A stretch of DNA of 64,000 nt from Cellulosimicrobium protaetiae. Its GTDB lineage: Bacteria > Actinomycetota > Actinomycetes > Actinomycetales > Cellulomonadaceae. The stretch covers positions 2,790,001-2,854,000 of the forward strand of contig NZ_CP052757.1 of the NCBI RefSeq assembly GCF_009708005.2, written 5' to 3'. Every line of letters begins with the position of its first letter. Positions within the stretch are counted from its first letter, which is position 1. The notes under the pieces are model-generated. The model was not told the origin of the DNA. It saw only the letters and a list, made by a program, of their open reading frames with translations, and made no database searches. The translations under genes and the position numbers were made by a program. Positions 1 through 8,888 of the stretch are shown here, one piece after another.

Positions 1-1
1 G

Positions 2-586
2 CCCGGAGAGTCGATGGCGCTCGGGCCCGTCCTCTCGCCCGGCGTCGAGCCGCCCTCGCGCGTCCACCGGCTCGGCGTCGTGCCGGCGATCACGTCGGTG
101 CTCACGGCCGTGATGTGCGCCTCCCCGGCGACGCCCGAGCAGGTCGTGCCGTTCCGCGCCGCGCTCGAGGACGTCCTGCGGGGCCTCGCGGGCGACTACT
201 TCGCCCTGACCCTGCCCGTGCACCCCGTCGCCCGGGCCGTGGCCGAGGACGCGCGCCGCGGTGCCGCGACCCTCGACGAGCTCGCCGACCGGCGGCGCGC
301 CAGCGCGCGGCACGTCCAGCGCCTCTTCGTCGAGGAGACCGGGCTCGCCTTCGGCCGGTGGCGCACTCGTGCCCACCTCAACCTGGCCGTCGCCCGCCTG
401 CGGGGCGGGTCGCACCTCGACGCCGCGGCCCGTGCCGCGGGCTACGCCTCGCGCGCCGGGCTGCTGCGAGCCCTGAGCCGAGAGACCGGGATCTCCGTCG
501 CGGACCTGGCGCGCGACCCGGTCACGGCGCTCGCCGCCCCGCGCGTCGAGGACGCGGGCGGGCGGCTGGTGGCAGCGAGCGCCTGA
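2..586 (+). CDS. AraC-family transcriptional regulator, 5' end cut by the window
   Basis: The frame is open to the left edge, so the amino terminus is probably missing; the first visible ATG is at 14. The visible part carries a typical AraC double helix-turn-helix in its last ~110 residues: a first helix-turn-helix around TLDELADRRRASARHVQRLF and a second around DAAARAAGYASRAGLLRAL, which in this family contact adjacent major grooves. The preceding stretch resembles the end of a small cupin-type sensor half, but not enough is visible to name a ligand. It converges on the reductase gene at 609-1190 with a 22-base gap and no obvious terminator. Confidence 0.8.
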   Translation, partial: PGESMALGPVLSPGVEPPSRVHRLGVVPAITSVLTAVMCASPATPEQVVPFRAALEDVLRGLAGDYFALTLPVHPVARAVAEDARRGAATLDELADRRRASARHVQRLFVEETGLAFGRWRTRAHLNLAVARLRGGSHLDAAARAAGYASRAGLLRALSRETGISVADLARDPVTALAAPRVEDAGGRLVAASA

Positions 587-608
587 ACCGACCTGGGCCG
601 CGCCCTTC

Positions 609-1190
609 CTACTCCTGCGTGCCCTGCGGGTTCGTGGACGGTCGGACGACCCGGTAGCGCAGGGCGGTGCGCACGCCGACCTCCTCGACGCTCACCTTCT
701 CCAGCGCCGCCGGCGCGTCGCCGTCGAACAGGCGCACGCCGTCGCCGAGCAGGACCGGCATGACCTCCACCGCGAGCTCGTCGACGAGCCCCGCGGCCCA
801 GAGCTGGTGGAACAGGTCGGCACCCCCGATGAACGTCACGTCGAGGTCGCCCGCGGCCGCGCACGCCTGCCGGACGGCCGAGGCGACGCCATCGGTGACG
901 AACGTGACCCAGAGTCGATCGTTGCGCTTCGGGGCGACCGGTGGCGGCGTGTGCGTGACGACGAAGATCGGCACCTGGAACTCGTAGCCGTCCGCGTAGC
1001 CGTCGGGGTCCGGGGCCATGTCGTACGTGCGCCGGCCCATGAGGACGGCGCCGGTCCGCTCCTGGAGCGCCCGCAGGTACGCGCTGCGCCCCAGCTCCTC
1101 GAAGTCCGCGTAGAGCGCCTCGATGCTCCCGTGGGCGTCCTGGACGAAGCCGTCGAGCGACACCGCCGCGCCTGCGACCACCGTGGCCAT
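609..1190 (-). CDS. Dihydrofolate-reductase-like (RibD C-terminal domain) protein
   Basis: This 193-residue protein has the RibD_C/DHFR-like fold signature: an initial SLDGF motif near residue 12, a GRRTYD segment near 53, and FIGGADLFHQLWAAGLVDEL near 120-140, where the GG loop binds the NADPH pyrophosphate. Members reduce pteridine- or pyrimidine-like substrates with NADPH; the true substrate of these stand-alone copies is mostly unknown. The ATG start is supported by an AGGAGGA ribosome site five to nine bases upstream. It is divergent from the kinase at 1338. It is not a housekeeping folA, which is shorter and has different active-site residues. Confidence 0.85.
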   Translation of the reverse strand: MATVVAGAAVSLDGFVQDAHGSIEALYADFEELGRSAYLRALQERTGAVLMGRRTYDMAPDPDGYADGYEFQVPIFVVTHTPPPVAPKRNDRLWVTFVTDGVASAVRQACAAAGDLDVTFIGGADLFHQLWAAGLVDELAVEVMPVLLGDGVRLFDGDAPAALEKVSVEEVGVRTALRYRVVRPSTNPQGTQE

Positions 1191-1325
1191 GGGTCCTCCT
1201 GCGTTCGTGGGTCCTGGGTCGAGGGGTGAGACCCGCGCCGGGCCGACGACTCATCGGTCCTGGCGGCACCGGCACCGGTCGGGCACGTCCACGGGCACCT
1301 CCGAGGGCGATCACCGCGCACACGC

Positions 1326-1337
1326 CAGACTGGGTCC
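1326..1337 (+). promoter_or_regulatory. Possible leaderless promoter (-10 CAGACT)
   Basis: CAGACT at 1326-1331 is six bases before the kinase ATG. It deviates from TANNNT in the first base, so it is the weakest of the leaderless-type promoters listed here. No Shine-Dalgarno sequence is seen. Confidence 0.35.
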
Positions 1338-2063
1338 ATGACCGTCGAGAAGGGCGCCCCGCCCCGTCCACCCGTCGCCGCCGACCCGTCGACCGCGGTG
1401 ACGGACGCGGGTGCGCTCGTGGCGCGCGTGCGCGCGCTCGTGGAGCGGTCACGGGGCGGGCGGGTGGTCGTCGGGATCACGGGCAGCCCCGGCGCGGGCA
1501 AGACGACGCTCGCGACGCGGCTCGTCGCAGCGCTTGGCACCGACGCGATGCACCTGCCGATGGACGGCTTCCACCTCGCGAACGCGACGCTCGACCGGCT
1601 CGGCCGCCACGACCGCAAGGGCGCGCTCGACACGTTCGACGGCGCGGGCTTCGTCGCGCTGCTGCGCCGCGTGCGCGAGGAGCGCGACCGCACCGTGTAC
1701 GCGCCGTCGTTCCACCGCGAGGTCGACGAGCCCGTGGCGGGGGAGATCGCCGTCGACCCGGCGCACCGCGTCGTCGTGGTCGAGGGGAACTACCTCCTCG
1801 TCGCGGAGGACCCCTGGGGGCGGGTGCGCGGCCTGCTCGACGAGGCGTGGTTCTGCAGCACCGGCGGCGCCGAGCGCGAGCGCCGCCTCGTCGACCGGCA
1901 CACGCGCCACGGCCGCACGGTCGAGGCCGCGACCGCCTGGGCGAGCGAGGTCGACGGGCGCAACGCGCTCCTCGTCGAGTCGACGCGGCCGCGCGCCGAC
2001 CTCGTCGTGTCCGGCGCGATCCCGTTCGACGCCCAACCTCAGGCGAGGTCGACGTCGGCGTAG
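1338..2063 (+). CDS. P-loop nucleoside/nucleotide kinase-family protein (YggC/FrcK-like)
   Basis: The 241-residue protein has a Walker A motif GSPGAGKT at residues 49-56, then the MDGFH segment near 77 and a conserved VVVEGNYLL near 145, an arrangement shared with pantothenate kinase/uridine kinase relatives such as E. coli YggC and the FrcK kinase. It probably phosphorylates a small sugar, nucleoside or pantothenate-like molecule with ATP; the substrate cannot be read from sequence. The last 25 bases overlap the convergent EEP-family gene tail to tail. The ATG is preceded by a CAGACT -10-like hexamer six bases upstream and no ribosome site, suggesting a leaderless start. Confidence 0.8.
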   Translation: MTVEKGAPPRPPVAADPSTAVTDAGALVARVRALVERSRGGRVVVGITGSPGAGKTTLATRLVAALGTDAMHLPMDGFHLANATLDRLGRHDRKGALDTFDGAGFVALLRRVREERDRTVYAPSFHREVDEPVAGEIAVDPAHRVVVVEGNYLLVAEDPWGRVRGLLDEAWFCSTGGAERERRLVDRHTRHGRTVEAATAWASEVDGRNALLVESTRPRADLVVSGAIPFDAQPQARSTSA

Positions 2064-3178
2064 AGCGCGGCGTGGTCGGACGCGGCGTGCGTCGCCGACG
2101 TCATCGTGTCGTAGTGGGGGAACAGGGTCCCGTTCTTGCCGCCCCACACGCCCATGCGGAACACGGACCCGCCGACGGTGCGGTCGAACAGTGCGGGGGA
2201 CAGCAGCACGTAGTCGATCTTCTGGCTGGCGGTCCCGTTGCCGTACGTGCCCGGCCGGCCGTCGCCCCGGAACGCCGGGTGCTCGCTCACGTCGCGCAGG
2301 TCGGTCCGCTCCAGCAGGGGCCGCAGCGGGGTGGACGCCGGGGTGTCGTTGAGGTCGCCCACGACCACGACGTTCTCCTCCCCGCGGGCCCGCAGCGCGG
2401 CGTAGATCGCGGCGGTGCGGGTCGCCTGGCGGCGCCGGGTCGCGTCGGACTCGGCCTGCGTGCCGTAGCCCTTGGACTTGAAGTGGTTGACCAGCACGGT
2501 GAGCGTGCCACCGCCGGGCAGCTCGACGACGTACTCCGGGCAGTCGCGCCCGAACACGAGGCGCCCGCGCGAGTCGCGGTCGTCGACGTGCGAGCGCACG
2601 GTCCCGATCCGGTACGGGCGCGTCGTGAGCAGCCCGACGTCGATCCCGCGGTCGTCGTTGCCGTCGATGACCATGACGTGCGGGTAGACGGGGCGCCCGG
2701 CGCGCGTGACGACGCCCGCGTCCGTGAAGTGCTTGAGCGCGACCCGGCTCTCCGCCTCGACGACGGCCAGGACGTCCGCGTCGACGTCGGCCACGACGCG
2801 AGCGGTGTGCGTCATGGCGAGCTCGTCGACCCGGTCCTTGACCAGGTCCACCCACCCGACCCAGTCGCCCCGCCCGGTCGCGACGACCTCGGTGCGCGCC
2901 GTGCCCGCCGCCTGCGAGCCCGTGCGGCGCACGAGCCGCCCGCGCACCTGACGCAGCACCGCGAACGCGGCGGCGTCCGAGCGCAGCAGGCCGAGCGTCT
3001 CCAGGTGCTCCAGGATCTCCGCCCGCACGTCCGGGCCGTACTGCTCCTCGGCGATGAGCGCGTTGACCCGGGCGTGCGCGGCCAGGACCGCGTTGCCGCC
3101 CGTGAGCGGGCCCGCCATCGCGCGCGGGCGCTCGAACAGGTTCTCGACGTTGAACGTCCCGATCCGGAACCTCGCCAT
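2039..3178 (-). CDS. Endonuclease/exonuclease/phosphatase (EEP) family protein
   Basis: A 379-residue EEP-fold hydrolase. Visible motifs are FNVENLF at residues 8-14, where the E is a metal ligand, VVVGDLNDTP near 280 with the catalytic D and N, and SDHAALYADV at the carboxyl end with the catalytic His. Members cleave phosphodiester or phosphomonoester bonds in nucleic acids, inositol phosphates or lipids. No signal peptide is seen, so a cytosolic role is likely. I chose the ATG at 3178 because GGGAGA lies upstream at Shine-Dalgarno distance and the EEP fold begins immediately; the reading frame stays open far upstream but without conserved sequence. Its 3' end overlaps the kinase gene by 25 bases. 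Confidence 0.85.
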   Translation of the reverse strand: MARFRIGTFNVENLFERPRAMAGPLTGGNAVLAAHARVNALIAEEQYGPDVRAEILEHLETLGLLRSDAAAFAVLRQVRGRLVRRTGSQAAGTARTEVVATGRGDWVGWVDLVKDRVDELAMTHTARVVADVDADVLAVVEAESRVALKHFTDAGVVTRAGRPVYPHVMVIDGNDDRGIDVGLLTTRPYRIGTVRSHVDDRDSRGRLVFGRDCPEYVVELPGGGTLTVLVNHFKSKGYGTQAESDATRRRQATRTAAIYAALRARGEENVVVVGDLNDTPASTPLRPLLERTDLRDVSEHPAFRGDGRPGTYGNGTASQKIDYVLLSPALFDRTVGGSVFRMGVWGGKNGTLFPHYDTMTSATHAASDHAALYADVDLA

Positions 3179-3300
3179 CGTGGTCTCCCTCGCGCGGTCC
3201 GGGACCCGAGGTGGGTGCGAGACGCGGACCGGCTCTACAGGGAGGGAGGGGCACGGCGCCCGGTCCCGGACGTCGAGGCGTGGGACGCCGGGAGGGGAAG

Positions 3301-3329
3301 CCCGGCCGGTGTCACCGCCACCGGCCGGG
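3301..3329 (-). terminator. Stem-loop terminator of the HNH gene
   Basis: Perfect 10-bp inverted repeat CCCGGCCGGT / ACCGGCCGGG with a nine-base loop, starting 37 bases beyond the stop of the HNH gene. There is no U-tract, as for the other terminators in this window. Confidence 0.6.
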
Positions 3330-3366
3330 CGGCCCGGGACCGACCGGGGGACCGGTCGGGGACCCG

Positions 3367-3840
3367 TCAGCGTCTGCGCGGGGCGGGCGCCGACGGGTAG
3401 ATGTCGCGGAACGCGGGCTCGAACGGGCGTCTGAGCATCCGCAGCCCCGCCTGCTCGGGCGTCCGGCCGCCCTTGGCGGCGTTGCACGGCTCGCAGGCCG
3501 CGACCGCGTTGAGCCACGTCGTCGTCCCGCCCTGGCAGCGCGGGACCACGTGGTCCATGGTCGTCGCCGTCCCGCCGCAGTATGCGCAGCGGTACCGGTC
3601 GCGGCGCAGCAGCGCCGCGCGCGAGTACGGCACGCGACCCTGGCGCTCGTACACCCACCGCGCGTGCACGTACCGCACGAGCGCGACCGAGCGCGGCCGC
3701 TGGTACGGGCCGAAGGTCTCGCCCTCGACGGCCTCGAGCACCTCGGCGACCCGCCGGTGCAGCATCCGGATGGCGTGGCGCAACGACACGCGGCCGAGCT
3801 CCTGGCTGCCGCCGAGGTTGTAGATGACCACCTCGCTCAT
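3367..3840 (-). CDS. HNH endonuclease
   Basis: A 157-residue protein with an HNH/McrA-type nuclease core in its second half: CAYC (first zinc-binding pair), MDHVVPRCQGG with the catalytic His, WLNAVAACEPCN with the Asn and the second CxxC pair, then KGGRTPEQAG. This arrangement cuts DNA through a beta-beta-alpha-metal site. It matches the widespread free-standing actinobacterial HNH family often found away from phages; the biological target is unknown. The ATG at 3840 is preferred over one twelve codons upstream because CAGGAGG sits at the right distance before it. Confidence 0.85.
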   Translation of the reverse strand: MSEVVIYNLGGSQELGRVSLRHAIRMLHRRVAEVLEAVEGETFGPYQRPRSVALVRYVHARWVYERQGRVPYSRAALLRRDRYRCAYCGGTATTMDHVVPRCQGGTTTWLNAVAACEPCNAAKGGRTPEQAGLRMLRRPFEPAFRDIYPSAPAPRRR

Positions 3841-3934
3841 CGTCGCGCCTCCTGTCGTGTCGGCGGCCGTCATGGCCGCGCAGCGGGGTGGGACGACGAG
3901 AGCCGCCCCAGGACGGTGCCCCAGGACGGCTCTG

Positions 3935-3962
3935 CAGGTGGACGACGAACGTCGTCTACCTG
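3935..3962 (-). terminator. Stem-loop, probable terminator of the LtrA operon
   Basis: CAGGTGGACGAC and GTCGTCTACCTG form a 12-bp stem with one G-U pair and a GAAC tetraloop. It lies about 170 bases beyond the LtrA stop and upstream of the HNH gene, so it could end the LtrA operon transcript. Assignment to that operon is inference. The rest of the 3841-4129 interval shows no gene. Confidence 0.45.
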
Positions 3963-4129
3963 AGGAGCGCCCTTCGGGACGGGTCGGTGGACCACAGGTG
4001 CAGCACGCGGGTCCACCTCCCCTTCACCGGTCGTCATGGTCGAGCGTCCGGGCGGGTTCGACCGGACGCCACGAGGCTATGCCCGCGATCGCCTGACGTC
4101 CACGATTTTGCGCGGGCAGGTCGCCGGTG

Positions 4130-5467
4130 TCAGACGTCGGCCGCGCCCGCCGGGGCGCGTGGCGCGCGGGGTCGACCCGCGAGGGCGAGCTGCACGAGCA
4201 GTGCGCCCGACAGCACCCAGACCAGGCCTGCGGCCGAGATCGTCCCGCCCGCGAGCCACGCGACCACCCCGGCGACGACGACCGGGACGGCGAGCACGAC
4301 GGCGGTGCGCGCGTCGGGCAGCGCCCCGTGCACTCCCGCGGACACGAGGCCGTGCACGGCGAACGCCCCGACGAGCAGCACGAGCTCGCCGCGTTCGAGG
4401 GCACGCGCGGGCTCGTCGAGGACGCCCCCCAGCGTGCCCGCGAGCGTGGCCAGGGCACCGGTCGTCACCAGGTGCAGGAACCACGCCGACCGGGGCGGCA
4501 CCCCCGCAGGGCGCAGCAGCGACACGCCCGCGTAGCCCGACCGCACCGTGAGCGCCCACAGGCCGACGAGCAGCGTGAAGGCGCCGGCACCCGCCACGAG
4601 GAGCGTCCGGTCCCACTCCGCGCCGCTCGCGGCGTCGATCGCCTGGATGAGTCCCTCGCCGAGCACGATGATGACGAAAAGCCCCAGCCGCTCCCCGAGG
4701 TGGGGGACGTCGCTCACGGCCGCGTCGACCGTCGTCGGCACCGCGACGTCCTCGGCCCCCGCCACGTCTGCCGCGCCCCGGCGTCCGCCACGCCCGCGCC
4801 TCTCGTCCGTACGACGCGCGGGTACGCGGCCGTCGCGCCCCCGGGTGCCGCCGCCCGGGTGGTCGCGGCGTCCGCCGCGCCCGCGGCCCCGGCGCTCGCG
4901 GACCTCGTCGAGGCGCTCCTGGGCCCGCTGCACGAGGCGCTCGCCCGAGAGGGTGAGGAGCAGCAGCAGGTCGATCGCGAGGCCGACGGCCCACAGCGTG
5001 TACCGGGTCTGCCCGTCGAACCACCACGACACGACCCACGGCACGACGCCGGTCAGGGCCTGCACCACGGGCAGGTCGACGACGACGGTCGTGCGGCGCC
5101 ACGGGCGCGCGGCGACGAGCCGGCCCACGACGTACGCGACCGCGAACGCCTGCGCGTGCTCGTCGTGGATGCCGGGCACCGCGGCGATCATCACCGCGAG
5201 CGCCGCCATCCCGGCGAGGATCGGCAGCGCCCGGGCGCCCTCGCCCGCGACGTTGCCGTACGTGGTGAAGCACGCCCACACGAGCCAGAACGCCGTGTAC
5301 GCGACGACGTAGAGGGCGAGCCCGCCGCGGTCGTGGTCCTCCTGGAGCAGGTGGGCGAGCATGCCGATGCCCGCGACGACGACGAGGTCGAAGAAGAGCT
5401 CGAGCCACGACGCGTGGCGCTCCTCGCCGACGGGGGACGTCCCCGCGGCGGGGGCGGGGTTCGTCAC
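4130..5467 (-). CDS. Low-temperature-requirement protein A (LtrA) family membrane protein
   Basis: A 445-residue polytopic membrane protein with the LtrA signature: ELFFDLVVVAGIGMLAHLL near the amino end and LGERLGLFVIIVLGEGLIQAI in the middle, with about ten hydrophobic segments. LtrA was named from cold-sensitive Listeria mutants; the biochemical role remains unknown. Between transmembrane groups lies an unusual Arg/Gly-rich hydrophilic insert of about 50 residues (around residues 185-235). The GTG start overlaps the stop of the upstream histidine kinase as GTGA, so the two are translationally coupled; a link between LtrA and that signalling pair is inferred from this arrangement only. Confidence 0.85.
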   Translation of the reverse strand: MTNPAPAAGTSPVGEERHASWLELFFDLVVVAGIGMLAHLLQEDHDRGGLALYVVAYTAFWLVWACFTTYGNVAGEGARALPILAGMAALAVMIAAVPGIHDEHAQAFAVAYVVGRLVAARPWRRTTVVVDLPVVQALTGVVPWVVSWWFDGQTRYTLWAVGLAIDLLLLLTLSGERLVQRAQERLDEVRERRGRGRGGRRDHPGGGTRGRDGRVPARRTDERRGRGGRRGAADVAGAEDVAVPTTVDAAVSDVPHLGERLGLFVIIVLGEGLIQAIDAASGAEWDRTLLVAGAGAFTLLVGLWALTVRSGYAGVSLLRPAGVPPRSAWFLHLVTTGALATLAGTLGGVLDEPARALERGELVLLVGAFAVHGLVSAGVHGALPDARTAVVLAVPVVVAGVVAWLAGGTISAAGLVWVLSGALLVQLALAGRPRAPRAPAGAADV

Positions 5468-6990
5468 GGCTCCGGGGTCGGTGCGGGCTGCGGCGGGGTC
5501 GGCGCGGCCTCGAGCGGCAGGTGCACGAAGAACCGCGTGTCGCCGGGCACGGACGTCACCGTGAGGTCGCCGTGGTGCTTGTTGACCACGATCCGCCACG
5601 AGATGTCGAGGCCGAGACCGGTGCCCTGCCCGACCGGCTTGGTCGTGAAGAACGGCTCGAAGATGCGGGGGCGGACGTCGTCGGGGATGCCGGGGCCCGT
5701 GTCGGCGATCTCGACCTCGGCACGGTCGTCGACGCGGCGGGTCGTGACCGTGAGCGTGCCGGTCCCGCCCATGGCCTGCGCGGCGTTCTCGACGAGGTTG
5801 GTCCACACCTGGTTGAGCTCGGCCGCGTAGACGGGCACGGGCGGCAGGTCGGGGGCGTAGCGGCGCACGACGTCGACTCCCGCGAGCGAGTGGTCGAGCA
5901 TCGTCAGCGTGGAGTCGAGCAGCTCGTGCAGGTCGACGGGGCGGAACGGCGCGCGGTCGAGCTGGGAGTACTGCCGCGCCGCGCCGACGAGGGAGGAGAT
6001 GCGCACGGTGGCGTCCTCGATCTCGGCCATGAGCTGCTCGGTCTCGATCGTGTACGCGAGCCAGCTCACCGCGCCCGTGAGCGCGCCGGCGTCGACGCGC
6101 TCGGCGACGCGGTCGAGCCAGGGCTCGTCGATCCCGGCCTGGACGAGCGCGGGGGAGACGCGCCAGCCCTCACGGAGGCCGTGGTCGTCGAGCCAGTCGG
6201 TGAGGCGGTCCTCCAGGTCGGAGGTCTCCAGCGCGCCGACGGCGTCGGCCGTCCGGGTGTCCGCGTAGCGCTCGAGCGCCTCCTCCTGGAGCCGGACGAG
6301 CTCGGCCAGGGTGGCCCGGTCGTAGGGCCCGTCGGCGATGAGCGCGAGCTTGTGCCGCATCGCGGCGACGCGCTCGCGCAGGGTCCCGGTCGCGCGCACC
6401 GCGGCGGCGGCCGGGTTGTTGAGCTCGTGCGTCAGGCCCGCCGACAGCGAGCCGAGGGCGAGCAGCCGCTCGCGCTGACCGACGAGCTGCTGCGCGTCAC
6501 GCGTGCCCCAGAACACGCCCTCGAGCAGGTGCACCGCCATGGGGAACCACTCGGTCATGAGCTTGGCGAAGTCGTGCGCCTCGAGCACGAAGAAGCGGGA
6601 GGGCTCCAGGGCGCGCGCCGAGTGCAGGTACGTCTGCGGGAGCCGGTCGCCGAGGTAGGCGTTCCATGCGCCGAGGTACACGCCGACCTGGCGGGTGCGC
6701 GAGACCTCGACCTCGTCCTCGCCGACGCGCCGGTAGAGGGCGACGCCGCCGTCGAGCATGACGTAGAACGCCTCGGCGGGCGTGCCCTCGTGGAACAGCC
6801 AGCCCGCGTCGTGCCGCTCGACGTGCCCCGTCGCGCACAGCCACGCGAGCTGGTCGTCGGTGAGGTGCTCGAACAGGAACGTGGCGCGCAGCTCGTCGAC
6901 GTCGCAGGGCAGCCACCCGCGGGCGGCAGCGGTGGTCGTGGAGGCGCCCTCGGCGGGCGGGGTCGTGGTCGGTTCCTCGGTGCTGGTCAC
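5464..6990 (-). CDS. Cyclic-nucleotide-domain sensor histidine kinase
   Basis: A 508-residue soluble kinase. Residues ~30-150 form a cNMP-binding/CRP-like sensor domain (DAGWLFHEGTPAEAFYVMLDGGVALYRR). The kinase core follows: the dimerisation helix with phosphoacceptor His188 in LTHELNNPAAAA, the N-box NLVENAAQAMG, the G1 box DTGPGIP, the F-box FEPFFTTK and the G2 box GTGLGLDIS. The HELNNP form of the H-box is typical of NtrB/HATPase-type kinases. No transmembrane segment is present. The GTG start has GGAGG upstream. It lies 53 bases after the REC-thioredoxin-reductase fusion gene, the likely partner receiver, and overlaps LtrA downstream. Confidence 0.88.
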   Translation of the reverse strand: MTSTEEPTTTPPAEGASTTTAAARGWLPCDVDELRATFLFEHLTDDQLAWLCATGHVERHDAGWLFHEGTPAEAFYVMLDGGVALYRRVGEDEVEVSRTRQVGVYLGAWNAYLGDRLPQTYLHSARALEPSRFFVLEAHDFAKLMTEWFPMAVHLLEGVFWGTRDAQQLVGQRERLLALGSLSAGLTHELNNPAAAAVRATGTLRERVAAMRHKLALIADGPYDRATLAELVRLQEEALERYADTRTADAVGALETSDLEDRLTDWLDDHGLREGWRVSPALVQAGIDEPWLDRVAERVDAGALTGAVSWLAYTIETEQLMAEIEDATVRISSLVGAARQYSQLDRAPFRPVDLHELLDSTLTMLDHSLAGVDVVRRYAPDLPPVPVYAAELNQVWTNLVENAAQAMGGTGTLTVTTRRVDDRAEVEIADTGPGIPDDVRPRIFEPFFTTKPVGQGTGLGLDISWRIVVNKHHGDLTVTSVPGDTRFFVHLPLEAAPTPPQPAPTPEP

Positions 6991-7043
6991 GGTGTCGCCT
7001 CCGGGTTCTGCGGGGTCCGGGTCCTCGCGCGGGGTCGTGGGTG

Positions 7044-8720
7044 TCAGAGCTGTTCGAGGTAGCGGTGCACGAGCATGACGGCCATGGCGCCCTCGCCCAC
7101 GGCGGACGCGACGCGCTTGGCGGACTCCGAGCGCACGTCCCCGGCGGCGAACACGCCGGGGACGGACGTCTCGAGGTGGTAGGGCGGGCGGTCGAGCGAC
7201 CACCCGGCGGGCAGGGCGCCGTCGCGCAGCAGGTCGGGGCCGGCGAGCACGTACCCGCGCGGGTCGCGCGCGACGACGCCGTCGAGCCAGTCGGTGCGGG
7301 GCGCGGCGCCGATGAAGACGAACGCCCAGCCGCACTCGACGCGCGTGGTCGTGCCGGTGTCGACGTCGTGCAGCTCGAGGTGCTCCAGGTGGTCGTCGCC
7401 CGAGGCCGAGACGACCTCGGTGCGGGTCAGGACGCGCACGCGCGGGTGCGCCTCGACCTGCTCGACGAGGTAGGACGACATGGACCGGGCGAGGGCGTCG
7501 CCCCGGACCACGAGCGTGACCCGCTTGGCCTCGCGCGCGAGGTACAGGGCCGCCTGGCCGGCCGAGTTGGCGCCGCCGACGACGTACACCTCCTGGTCAT
7601 GGCACGCGGTGGCCTCCGTGAGCGCCGACCCGTAGAACACACCGCGCCCGACGAGGTCGCCGAGCCCCGGGCCGTCGAGCAGCCGGTACGACACGCCCGA
7701 CGCGAGGATGACGGTGTGCGCGTCGATCGACGTGCCGTCCGGGAAGCGCACGCTGCGCGCGGGACCTTCCACGTCGAGCTCGACCGCGTCGCGGGTCGTG
7801 ACGATCTCCGCGCCGAACCGCACGGCCTGGCGTCGCGCGCGCTCGGCGAGCTGCGCGCCCGAGATCCCGTCGGGGAAGCCGAGGTAGTTGTCGATGCGCG
7901 AGCTCTGCCCGGCCTGCCCGCCCGTGGCCGTGCGCTCGACGAGCACCGTCCGCAGCCCTTCGGACGCGCCGTAGAGCGCGGCGCTGAGCCCGGCGGGGCC
8001 GCCTCCCACGACGACGAGGTCGTAGAAGTCGGCCGTGGGCCGGGTGGCGAGCCCGACGCGCTCGGCGAGCGTGGCGTCGTCGGGCGCGACGAGCGCCTCG
8101 CCCTCGGGGGTGACCACGAGGGGGAGGGTCTCGCCGTCGGTCTGGGCGGCGGTGAGCAGCCGCGCGCCCTCGGCGGACTCCGACGGGTACCAGCGGTAGG
8201 GCACGCGGTTGCGCGCGAGGAACTCGCGCACCTGCGACGAGCGCGCCGACCACCGGTGCCCGACGACGACCGTCTCGGCCGGGCGGCGCCGGTCCGTGGC
8301 GGACCACGCCTCGAGCTGGGCGTCCACGACCGGGTACAGCTTCTCCTCGGGCGGGTCCCACGGCTTGAGCAGGTAGTAGTCGAGGTCGACGACGTTGATA
8401 GCCTCGATGGCGGCCTCGGTGTCCGCGTAGGCGGTCAGCAGGACGCGCCGCGCGGCGGGGAAGAGGTCCATCGCCTGCTCGAGGAGCTCGACCCCGGTCA
8501 TGCCGGGCATGCGGTGGTCGGCGAGCACGACGGCGACGTCCTCGCCCCGCAGGGCGAGCTCGCGCAGCGCGTCGAGCGTCTCGGCCCCCGACTCGGCGCG
8601 CACGATGCGGTACCGGTCGCCGTAGCGGCGGCGCAGGTCGCGCGCGACCGCGCGCGATACCCCGGGGTCGTCGTCCACCGTGACGATGGCGGGGCGGGTC
8701 GTCGCGACGGTCGGTTCCAC
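7044..8720 (-). CDS. Response-regulator receiver fused to a thioredoxin-reductase-like FAD oxidoreductase
   Basis: A 558-residue three-part protein. Residues ~10-125 are a receiver domain with acidic pocket D16-D18, phosphoacceptor Asp68 (VVLADHRMPG), Thr96 and Lys119 (LLKPW). Residues ~140-210 look like a thioredoxin/glutaredoxin fold lacking the CxxC. Residues ~215-558 are a thioredoxin-reductase-type flavoprotein: FAD site VVGGGPAGLSAA, NADPH site VVGGANSAGQAA, and GVFAAGDV near the end. The position of the redox CATC of true TrxB reads SALT, so dithiol exchange looks impossible. GTG at 8720 follows a GAGGAGG site. The kinase encoded next is the obvious candidate to phosphorylate Asp68. 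Such fusions are known, their function is not. Confidence 0.85.
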   Translation of the reverse strand: MEPTVATTRPAIVTVDDDPGVSRAVARDLRRRYGDRYRIVRAESGAETLDALRELALRGEDVAVVLADHRMPGMTGVELLEQAMDLFPAARRVLLTAYADTEAAIEAINVVDLDYYLLKPWDPPEEKLYPVVDAQLEAWSATDRRRPAETVVVGHRWSARSSQVREFLARNRVPYRWYPSESAEGARLLTAAQTDGETLPLVVTPEGEALVAPDDATLAERVGLATRPTADFYDLVVVGGGPAGLSAALYGASEGLRTVLVERTATGGQAGQSSRIDNYLGFPDGISGAQLAERARRQAVRFGAEIVTTRDAVELDVEGPARSVRFPDGTSIDAHTVILASGVSYRLLDGPGLGDLVGRGVFYGSALTEATACHDQEVYVVGGANSAGQAALYLAREAKRVTLVVRGDALARSMSSYLVEQVEAHPRVRVLTRTEVVSASGDDHLEHLELHDVDTGTTTRVECGWAFVFIGAAPRTDWLDGVVARDPRGYVLAGPDLLRDGALPAGWSLDRPPYHLETSVPGVFAAGDVRSESAKRVASAVGEGAMAVMLVHRYLEQL

Positions 8721-8888
8721 GCGGCCTCCTCGGGCGTGCCCGCGCGGTGCGGGCCACGTGTCATCCTCCCCCCGCGCCCCATCCACGTCCACGGATCGCG
8801 TGCACGGGAGCCTGCGCGCCGTTCTCGCGGGCCGCGCTCTCGGAGGACCGCCGGGGTGCGAGCGCTCGTGGGCCGGTCCGGTGGAGCG

